From NCBI GenBank assembly GCA_003648395.1, contig QMPB01000038.1:1-15294 (forward strand): a stretch of 15,294 nucleotides of DNA. Reading direction: 5' to 3'. Shown piece by piece: positions 1 to 7,500 of the stretch. The notes below the pieces were generated by a model. That model saw only the letters and a list, made by a program, of their open reading frames with translations, ran no database searches and was not told the DNA's origin. Positions within the stretch are counted from its first letter, which is position 1; every line of letters starts with the position of its first letter. Both the position numbers and the translations under genes were made by a program. Origin of the DNA: Bacteroidota bacterium (GTDB taxonomy: Bacteria > Bacteroidota > Bacteroidia > Bacteroidales > UBA1556).

Positions 1-2428
1 AACCCATTCCTACATCATAAAGTACACTTAGCTTCTCTGCAATTTTACGCTCAAGTTTACCATCATAAGAATCGAAGAAGCTATATGCATCCTCAACAGT
101 CATATCCAATATATCAGCAATACTTTTTCCTTGATATTTAATATCTAGAGTTTCAGGCTTAAATCTCTTCCCTTCGCAATGCTCACATTTAAGATAAATA
201 TCTGCCATAAACTGCATTTCAACTTTTACCCTTCCTTCACCTTGGCAATGCTCACATCTACCACCAGTAACATTAAAAGAAAAGAATCCTGGTTTATAGT
301 TTCGAACTTTAGCTAATTTCTGAGAGGCAAATAAAGTCCTTATTTCATCATATGCCTTTATATAAGTAACTGGATTAGATCGTGAAGAACGACCAATAGG
401 ATTCTGGTCGATTAATTCTACCTCCTCTATAAGTTTGAAATCTCCTTTAATATCAGAGAATTTACCAGTATAATCAGCATGACCTCCAATTACTTTCTTC
501 AATGCTGGATATAGAATTCCTTTAACTAAGGTTGTCTTTCCTGATCCACTAACACCTGTTACAAGTGTAAGAGTATGTAAAGGAAACTTTACAGAAATAT
601 TTTTCAAATTATGTTCTCTAGCACCAGTTATCTCAATATATTGATTCCATTTTCTACGGATATTAGGAATAGGAATTTCAATTTCAGAACGTAAATATTT
701 TGCAGTTAAACTATTTCCATTTTTCACTAAAGATTGATAATCTCCTTCAAAAACAATATCACCACCATTAGTACCTGCCTCAGGACCCAAGTCAATAATA
801 TAATCTGAGGCTTTCATAATATCATCATCATGCTCAACTACTATTACAGTATTCCCAATATCTCTAAGCTTTTTAAGTACTTTTATTAAACGCTCTGTAT
901 CACGAGGATGCAGTCCAATACTTGGCTCATCAAGAATATATAGAGAACCTATCAAACTACTTCCTAGAGAAGTTGCCAAATTAATTCTTTGAGATTCTCC
1001 ACCAGAAAGTGTTGCTGATTTACGATTTATTGTTAAATATGGCAAGCCCACATCTGTAAGCACTTGAAGTCTATTAATAATTTCTATTAAAAGACGCTCA
1101 CTTATAGCTTTATCTTGCTTATCAAGTTTTATATTCTTAAAGAAATCAAGTGCCTCTTCCACCGACATAAGAACAATATCAGAAATATTCTTATCGTCTA
1201 TTAAAACGTAGTTTGTTTCTTTTCTAAGTCTTGTTCCTCTACACGCAGGACAAACTGTTCTCCCACGATAACGTGAAAGCATAACCCGATATTGAATCTT
1301 ATATGCATTCTGCTCCAACTCTACAAAGAAAGCATCTAAGCCTTCAAAATATTTGTTACCAGTCCAAAGCAAAGAATATTCCTTCTCTTCTAAATCGTTA
1401 ATTGCTCTATGAATAGGGAAATCGAAATGATGAGCATTCATAATAAGTCTTTCTTTCCACTGCCCCATTTTCTCTCCTTTCCAACAGGCTATTGCACCAT
1501 CATAAACTGATAAGTTTTTATCAGGAATAACAAGGTCTTCATCAATTCCCATTACATTACCATGGCCTTCACAATATTTGCAAGCACCAAGAGGATTATT
1601 AAAACTAAGAAAATCTATACTTGGCTCGTCGAATATAATACCATCTAATTCAAACTTATTAGAAAAAGATTTACTTTTCCATTTACCTTCATTTTCGTAA
1701 ATTAGAATACTCTCTCCATGTCCTTCGTAAAACGCAATCTGCGCAGAATCCGCAAGGCGTGTATCATTTGCATTGTCTTTAGAACTAATTAATCTATCAA
1801 CTACAATATGATAATCATGCTTCTTAAGCTTGTCAATATTCTTTTTTTCTAATACATCCTGTAGCAAAAGTATTTTTCCCTTGCTATAAAGGCGAGAATA
1901 TCCATGTTGCATATATAAATTTAGCTGAACTGACAATGGTCTATCCTCTATATTCTTAATATAAAATGTAACAAGATATTTTGATTTGTCTTCAAGTTTA
2001 TGTACAAAACTTACTACATCTTCAACATGATGACGCTTAACTAAACCACCAGAAACTGGAGAATAAGTCTTGCCAATACGAGCAAACATTAATTTAATGT
2101 ACTCATAAATCTCTGTTGAAGTTCCAACAGTAGAACGAGGATTGCGAGTATTTACCTTTTGTTCTATTGCAATAGCAGGAGAGATTCCAGATATATTATC
2201 TACTTCAGGCTTACTCATTTTACCCATAAACTGGCGAGCATAAGAACTCAAACTTTCAACATACCTACGCTGACCATCAGCATAAAGAGTGTCAAAAGCA
2301 AGAGATGATTTACCTGAACCTGAAAGACCTGTTATCACTACAAACTTATTTCTAGGAATCTTAACATTCACATTATTAAGATTATGCACCCTTGCTCCCT
2401 GAATTTCTATAAAATCTGATTTCGCCAC
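1..2428 (-). CDS. uvrA: Excinuclease ABC subunit A (UvrA), 3' end cut off by the window edge
   Basis: UvrA is the DNA damage-recognition ATPase of nucleotide excision repair; it loads UvrB at lesions. This reading frame is open to the left edge, giving 809 codons of a protein usually near 940 residues, so the second signature and second Walker B regions are missing. Visible motifs are Walker A GLSGSGKS at residues 34-41, signature LSGGESQR at 474-481, Walker B ILDEPS around D500, second Walker A GVSGSGKT at 625-632, and the C-terminal zinc finger with Cys at 725, 728, 748 and 751. The start is GTG at 2428: an in-frame TAA lies directly upstream (2431-2429), and [13 protein letters not shown] follows as expected for the family N-terminus. 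Oddity: the first zinc module keeps only its second Cys pair (C283, C286); the first CxxC is replaced by Cys-free sequence. The gene is divergent from the methyltransferase. Confidence 0.96.
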   Translation of the reverse strand, partial: MAKSDFIEIQGARVHNLNNVNVKIPRNKFVVITGLSGSGKSSLAFDTLYADGQRRYVESLSSYARQFMGKMSKPEVDNISGISPAIAIEQKVNTRNPRSTVGTSTEIYEYIKLMFARIGKTYSPVSGGLVKRHHVEDVVSFVHKLEDKSKYLVTFYIKNIEDRPLSVQLNLYMQHGYSRLYSKGKILLLQDVLEKKNIDKLKKHDYHIVVDRLISSKDNANDTRLADSAQIAFYEGHGESILIYENEGKWKSKSFSNKFELDGIIFDEPSIDFLSFNNPLGACKYCEGHGNVMGIDEDLVIPDKNLSVYDGAIACWKGEKMGQWKERLIMNAHHFDFPIHRAINDLEEKEYSLLWTGNKYFEGLDAFFVELEQNAYKIQYRVMLSRYRGRTVCPACRGTRLRKETNYVLIDDKNISDIVLMSVEEALDFFKNIKLDKQDKAISERLLIEIINRLQVLTDVGLPYLTINRKSATLSGGESQRINLATSLGSSLIGSLYILDEPSIGLHPRDTERLIKVLKKLRDIGNTVIVVEHDDDIMKASDYIIDLGPEAGTNGGDIVFEGDYQSLVKNGNSLTAKYLRSEIEIPIPNIRRKWNQYIEITGAREHNLKNISVKFPLHTLTLVTGVSGSGKTTLVKGILYPALKKVIGGHADYTGKFSDIKGDFKLIEEVELIDQNPIGRSSRSNPVTYIKAYDEIRTLFASQKLAKVRNYKPGFFSFNVTGGRCEHCQGEGRVKVEMQFMADIYLKCEHCEGKRFKPETLDIKYQGKSIADILDMTVEDAYSFFDSYDGKLERKIAEKLSVLYDVGMG

Positions 2429-2530
2429 TTATTGAAGTATTTTGATTGGGTGCAAAGAACGTAAAAAAACACTTAATAAACTCTTAGATTTTTTCTTTAT
2501 AAAACAATAGAAATAAATTTCTTTTAACCA

Positions 2531-2552
2531 CATAGGAACATAGGGAACATAG
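2531..2552. repeat. Short CATAG direct repeats in the uvrA/methyltransferase gap
   Basis: Three CATAG boxes start at 2531, 2539 and 2548, separated by short purine runs (CATAGGAA, CATAGGGAA, CATAGTT). The stretch begins AACCACATAGGAACATAG, a type of low-complexity intergenic repeat I recall from other Bacteroidota genomes; that recollection is not checked. It may be a dispersed repeat or chance. No gene is visible in 2429-2665. Confidence 0.4.
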
Positions 2553-2595
2553 TTAGTTTTTAAATATTTGTGTGTAGCTTATAAGTTGTTTTGAT

Positions 2596-2603
2596 TATAT
2601 TTG
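2596..2603 (+). promoter_or_regulatory. Candidate -7 promoter element for the methyltransferase gene
   Basis: TATATTTG matches the Bacteroidota -7 consensus TAnnTTTG, which would put transcription start near 2609 and leave a leader of about 57 nt. The upstream TTTG at 2567-2570 is 25 bp away, longer than the usual spacing of roughly 19-23 bp, so the -33 element is weak or absent. In an A+T-rich gap such matches can arise by chance. Confidence 0.35.
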
Positions 2604-2665
2604 TCAAATAAATACACTCTTCTAGAAAGCATAAACAATGAAATTAACAACCAATTATTTCTTTT

Positions 2666-3409
2666 ATGAACTACGAAATAACCATCACCATAATTCAGCT
2701 AATAAGCATTATTCTGGCAGGAATTGTACTTTTTCTTGGTATCTATATTATGCTTCCAAACTGGAATTACAAACTCAACAAACCATATAAATGGGTGGAA
2801 GAAGCAAAGAAAACTCTTCCTTCACGACTTAAAATCATTGAACAAAATTATGATGACAAAGTAAGATTCTATACTTTTTGGTTTCAGATTGAAAGGCTAA
2901 AAAGAGAAAATATAAAAGGTGCTTTTGCTGAATTAGGAGTTTATAAAGGAGAAACTGCACGCTTTACCCATTTGATGGATGATGATCGTGAGTTTCATTT
3001 GTTCGATACTTTTGATGGATTTAAAGAAGATGATTTAATACTAGAAAACTCTAAGGATAAAAAATATAGCACAGATAATTTCTCAGATACAAGTCTGGAG
3101 AGAGTAAAAGATTTCATTGATGGAAATGACAATATATTCCTTCACAAAGGTTATTTTCCTGAAACAGCAAATGATATTGAAGAAAAAGAATTTGCCTTTG
3201 TGCATCTTGATGCCGATCTTTATAAGCCAACATTAGCTGGTTTAGAATACTTCTACCCTCGTCTTGCAAAAGGTGGGGTTATATTAATCCACGATTTTAA
3301 CCACAATTGGGATGGAGTGAGAAAAGCCGTGGATGAATTCCGAAAGAACAATGACATTATTATTTCAGAAGTAGCAGATATGCAGGGTAGTTTGATGATT
3401 TTGAAGTAA
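2666..3409 (+). CDS. Membrane-anchored TylF/MycF-type O-methyltransferase
   Basis: Predicted S-adenosylmethionine-dependent, metal-dependent class I methyltransferase of the TylF/MycF/NovP family, whose known members O-methylate sugars of natural products. The SAM-binding motif is AELGVYKGETA at residues 88-98, followed by FHLFDTFDGF at 110-119, where this family binds the cofactor. Candidate metal ligands are D182 in HLDADLY and D210 in IHDF. Residues 5-29 form one strongly hydrophobic helix followed by LPNW, so the catalytic domain is probably tethered to the inner membrane facing the cytoplasm; the antibiotic-pathway enzymes I know lack this helix. Length is 247 residues. The stop is separated by only 2 bp from the stop of the convergent LytTR gene. 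No sugar or polyketide biosynthesis gene is nearby, so the substrate is unknown; a lipid-linked glycan is one guess. Confidence 0.85.
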   Translation: MNYEITITIIQLISIILAGIVLFLGIYIMLPNWNYKLNKPYKWVEEAKKTLPSRLKIIEQNYDDKVRFYTFWFQIERLKRENIKGAFAELGVYKGETARFTHLMDDDREFHLFDTFDGFKEDDLILENSKDKKYSTDNFSDTSLERVKDFIDGNDNIFLHKGYFPETANDIEEKEFAFVHLDADLYKPTLAGLEYFYPRLAKGGVILIHDFNHNWDGVRKAVDEFRKNNDIIISEVADMQGSLMILK

Positions 3410-3411
3410 GT

Positions 3412-4299
3412 TTAAGTCTTATTAAAAAAAGTATTAAATTCTTTAAATCTACCTCTAGCAACAGGAATAGATTCTTTAATACCTAGTAAATACAACTGGT
3501 AATTTCTAGCATTCCCTTCAGCTTTTGTAATATAATTTGTATTAACAATAAACGAGCGGTGAGTTTTAATTATAAAATCCCATTCCAATAATTTTTCGTC
3601 AAGCTCTTGAATAGTTGCCCTAAAAAGCTGCATTTTTATTTCGTTATTTATTTTCAGAAAAACTTCTATATAATTACCATTGGATTTTATACAAACCAAA
3701 TCGTCCACTACAAACTCTATTACTTCATTCTTAATAACTGTTGGAATAATTACCTTATCTTTACTAAAGCTATTATCTTGAACGGTTTCTACAGTACTAT
3801 TGTCAAGTTGAAGATTTAGTTTCTGTACATTTTTTAGATTTCTTTTTAGAATAATAGTATAATTTACCCATAAAACAATACTAAGTATCACAGTTCCTGT
3901 AGTAATGATATAAGTTAATATTTTCAAAAAGAAAGCTATTGATAATAACTCTGAAGCATCTTTTGTAACGACAACAAATAAAGAGTAATTAGAAATAAAG
4001 ATAGCCATAAATACACCTAGAGATAATAACAACTCATTACCTAAGCTCCAATTATCTCGTTTATTATCAGAAATAAAAATTAATGGAATTATATGAAAAA
4101 CTAATATTATACTGAATGCTACTAATATTCCTGTAAGCAAAGAAATAAGTGTAGGTGAAATTAAAATATTATCAGTAAAAAAATTATCGTTGAGTCTAAT
4201 ATGATTAAGATACATGGATAAAATACCGACAGATGCCGCCACTATTAAATTCCTCTTAAGAGTATAAAGATACGGATAAGGTTTACTCAGAAATATCAT
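3412..4299 (-). CDS. Four-helix membrane protein with C-terminal LytTR DNA-binding domain
   Basis: One-component transcription regulator of 295 residues. The N-terminal half has four hydrophobic segments (about 17-34, 48-76, 89-111 and 121-150) and no receiver domain. A charged linker (151-185) leads to a LytTR domain at about 187-293, recognised by the DLVCIKSNGNYIEV strand, the THRSFIVNTNYI segment at 246-257 and the IPVARGRFKEF end. LytTR domains bind pairs of direct repeats about two helical turns apart. Here the regulator would act from the membrane, presumably responding to a membrane or envelope signal; that is inference. It is divergent from the large T9SS protein, with a repeat array in the gap. 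The ATG at 4299 precedes the first helix and has a TAGTTTTG element about 50 bp upstream. The 3' end abuts the methyltransferase. Confidence 0.88.
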   Translation of the reverse strand: MIFLSKPYPYLYTLKRNLIVAASVGILSMYLNHIRLNDNFFTDNILISPTLISLLTGILVAFSIILVFHIIPLIFISDNKRDNWSLGNELLLSLGVFMAIFISNYSLFVVVTKDASELLSIAFFLKILTYIITTGTVILSIVLWVNYTIILKRNLKNVQKLNLQLDNSTVETVQDNSFSKDKVIIPTVIKNEVIEFVVDDLVCIKSNGNYIEVFLKINNEIKMQLFRATIQELDEKLLEWDFIIKTHRSFIVNTNYITKAEGNARNYQLYLLGIKESIPVARGRFKEFNTFFNKT

Positions 4300-4348
4300 C
4301 AGTGATTAGTAATTAGTTATTGTCTATTCTTTTAATAAAGCACCTTTG

Positions 4349-4356
4349 CAAAACTA
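4349..4356 (-). promoter_or_regulatory. Candidate -7 promoter element for the LytTR gene
   Basis: On the minus strand this reads TAGTTTTG, a full match to TAnnTTTG, placing transcription start near 4342 and giving a leader of roughly 40 nt before the ATG at 4299. No good -33 TTTG is visible at the expected distance, so the promoter may be weak or depend on an activator. Confidence 0.4.
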
Positions 4357-4385
4357 CGAAAAAATAGGCTGAAAAAATATGGTAT

Positions 4386-4397
4386 TTCACAAGTGAA
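4386..4397. promoter_or_regulatory. Short palindrome upstream of the LytTR promoter
   Basis: TTCAC-AA-GTGAA has 5-bp arms around an AA centre. It lies 30 bp upstream of the LytTR -7 element, where a dimeric regulator could bind. Its small size means it could be chance. Confidence 0.2.
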
Positions 4398-4444
4398 GAT
4401 TTTTCAATAATTTACAAATACTATAAAAAGAAGAATTGCAGGCT

Positions 4445-4521
4445 GCCATTTCATAACAATTTGCCAATTCATAACAGATAAAAACCATCTAATAACAAAA
4501 AATACACCATCTAATAACAAT
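4445..4521. repeat. Four 16-bp direct repeats, candidate LytTR operator array
   Basis: Four same-orientation repeats start at 4445 (GCCATTTCATAACAAT), 4463 (GCCAATTCATAACAGA), 4484 (ACCATCTAATAACAAA) and 4506 (ACCATCTAATAACAAT). The consensus is RCCATYTMATAACAAW. Start-to-start distances are 18, 21 and 22 bp, so the last three copies lie on nearly the same helix face. Known LytTR proteins such as AgrA bind paired direct repeats about 21-22 bp apart, and a LytTR gene starts 146 bp to the left. Taking a start site near 4571, the last two repeats centre near -58 and -80 of the adhesin gene, a fitting place for an activator. The link to this regulator is inference. Confidence 0.6.
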
Positions 4522-4557
4522 AAGCCATATTTACTTTTATTTTGCTTTGTTTGATTA

Positions 4558-4565
4558 TACTTTTG
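4558..4565 (+). promoter_or_regulatory. -7 promoter element of the T9SS adhesin gene
   Basis: TACTTTTG matches TAnnTTTG and sits 36 bp downstream of the direct-repeat array. Transcription would start near 4571, about 25 nt before the ATG at 4596. At the expected -33 position the sequence is TTTT rather than TTTG, in keeping with an activator-dependent promoter. The element lies inside the upstream in-frame extension from TTG 4542, which argues against that start. Confidence 0.5.
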
Positions 4566-4595
4566 CTAAACAAATCACTGAATAAAACATTAATT

Positions 4596-7500
4596 ATGAG
4601 AGAATCTAATTTACTTCCAAGCAAAATTTTAAACACAAAAAAAGAAAATTTAGAAATAAGTCAATCAATAAAGCATCCTGAATATTTGTTATTTGTAATA
4701 ATTGCATTATTAAGTTTTCTATTCTTAAGCTTTCCTGGGTATTCTCAAATAAACAATATTATATTTACAGAAAGTACGGGCAATACATTTACTTCAATTT
4801 CGTCAAGTGGCACATCAGTAAATCTTAATGACGATGCAAACATCCAAGTTAATATAGGGTTTAGTTTTATTTATAATTCACATTCATACACTAATGTGAT
4901 GATTGGCTCCAATGGTTATATTGGTTTTGGGAGTACTGGAGCTACTAGTTATAGTAATGATTTATCAACAACATCGTCGACAGTTAATGAGTATATAGCT
5001 CCATTATGGGATGATTTAAACCCACAAGTATCAGGGAGTAATATATATTACACAACGCAAGGAAGTTCTCCGAACAGACAATTTATTATTGAATATAATA
5101 ATGTAGCAACTTATGGAAATCAAGCAAGAACTACTGTACAGGTGGTATTATTTGAAGTAAACACTAATATTGAATTTAGATATGGCGCAAGTTCCGGACA
5201 TTTTTCAGCATCCATTGGTTTAATTGAAGGAAATGGAGGTTCAGGCCATTTTATGAGTTTAACGCCAGGAAATCCTACCACAACTAGTACCACAACTAGT
5301 AATAATAGCATTTATTATCACCCTGCAAGCGGAACTACTTACGTTTTTTCTTATGGAAATGCACCAAGTAACCTAAATGAAAGTTCGATTGGCTCAACTT
5401 CTGCTTCGTTAGATTGGACAGAGAATGGCAGTGCTACAACATGGAAAATAGAATATGGAGCTGTAGGTTTTACTAAGGGTACGGGTACTGTTATTACAAC
5501 AACAACGAAACCATATTCACTAACTGGTCTTAGTACAAATACTTCCTATAGTTGGTATGTTCAGTCTGTCTCGGGCTCACAAACAAGTATTTGGGTAGGA
5601 CCAAAAAGCTTTACTACATTGCCTGGTGCTCATCAGTTACCATTGTCAGAGAGTTTTGAGAATGGGTTTTCGTATTTTTCTAATAATAATGGAAATACCG
5701 TAGATTTTGCAATTGCTACAAACCTTTATCATAATGGTTCTCATAGCGTCAGAAATCAGAATACTAATAATAATGTTAATGTATTTACTGAAACAGGAGT
5801 GTTAGACTTAAGTTCTACTTCAGATAATATAATATTAGAATTTTGGCAAATTGCTAAAACTGAAGGGCATAATGATAAATGCTATGTGGAAATTTCAACC
5901 GATGGAGGACAAAACTATACTAAGCTTCCTGCATCAACATATTTGGGTAGTGCTGCTACATATAGTACTTATCCATATTTTCATGAGGATTCATATAGCC
6001 AATGGGGGCAGGCCTTTGAAACGCCAGATAATACATGGTGGAAGAAGGAGACTTTCAAACTTGCAAATTATCGCACAACAAATGTTAGATTTCGGTTTAG
6101 AGTAATTTCAAATACCACAACACAACGCGCTGGTTGGTATATCGATGACATTCATATTTATGAAAATAATTATATTGATCCGTCAGCATTATCAGAGAGC
6201 TCAATTACTCAAAATTCAGTTTCATTAAACTGGACAGAAAATGGAACAGCTACAACTTGGAATATTGAATACGGAGTAGCAGGATTTACCAAAGGTACAG
6301 GCACTGTTGTCAATACGACATCAAAGCCGCTGTCTATTACTGGTTTAACAGCAAATACAGAGTATGATTGGTATGTTAGAGCCGACTATGGAAGTGGTAA
6401 TACCAGTGAATGGGTTGGAAAAAAGAGTTTTAAAACACTATTACCTTCTAATCCATTTCCTCTTACTGAAGATTTTGAGAATGGATATACTTATTTTGAT
6501 AATGCCAGTACAAATAATAAAAACTATAATGACGAAACTACAATAATTCATGGTGGGGGTCATAGTGTAAAGAATGCATATTCAACACAAAACATAAATT
6601 ACCTTGAAGAGAATGGTGTTCTTGATTTATCTTCGGCTTCTAATAAAATTGTTTTAGAATTTTGGCATATAGCAAAGGTAGAATCCCCAAACGTATATTG
6701 TTGGATAGAGGTTTCGACTGACGGTGGCAGCACCTATAATAGTTTACCGATAAATTCTTATAAAGGAACTTCTAAATATAATAGCTATGGTTATTTTCAA
6801 GAAAAGTCTTATGAGAAATGGGGAACAGGAAATAATTCTCCTACAAATAATTGGTGGCACAAAGAAGTATTTGATTTATCAGCTTACAGAACAACTGATG
6901 TAAGATTCAGATTTCATTTAAGTAATAATTCGGGACAAATAAAATCGGGTTGGTATATTGATGATATTCATGTTTTTGAAAATAATCAACAAGACCCATC
7001 GTCACTTACGGAAAGTAATATTACAAATAATAGTGCTGAACTAAATTGGACAGAAGAAGGTAGTGCTAGCAGTTGGAAAATTAAATATGGAGTGGCAGGA
7101 TTTGATCCAAATACTTCTGGAACAACGATAAGCACTAACTCCAAACCCTATACTTTAAATGGTCTTTCAGCAGTAACAACTTATGAATGGTATGTGCAAT
7201 CTGTTTATGGAAGTAGCTTTACCGACTGGACAGGTCCAGTAAAATTTACAACTGAACAAGACCCTTCTATAACTCAGTCAATACCATTTTATGAAAACTG
7301 GGAATCTAATAGTTTTGGTACAAGATGGAATTATGGCACAGGTTATAAGGGTAAAATTGATATTGATACCATATCAAATAAATTTGGGAGTTATGGTGTA
7401 AACTTAAGAGGATATTATACCAGTAGTTATACTATTCCCTCAGATATAAATGATGCTCTTACTAAAGCAATAACAGGAGGGGCAAATGAGAACTGGACAA

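Noticed and set aside
2638..2790. A 50-codon open frame from ATG 2638 overlapping the start of the methyltransferase
   Set aside because: It is out of frame with the methyltransferase, has no hydrophobic or conserved pattern, and is explained as an overlap of A+T-rich leader with real coding sequence.
3607..3819. A 70-codon plus-strand frame inside the LytTR gene
   Set aside because: It is antisense to the conserved LytTR domain and its product is Tyr/Phe-rich low-complexity sequence typical of a shadow frame.
4445..4521. CRISPR array for the four direct repeats
   Set aside because: Repeats are only 16 bp and separated by 2-6 bp, there are no spacers of normal size and no cas genes.
5120..5311. 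A minus-strand frame inside the adhesin nidogen-like domain
   Set aside because: Its leucine/valine-rich start is simply the complement of the Thr/Ser-rich duplicated stretch; no independent support.
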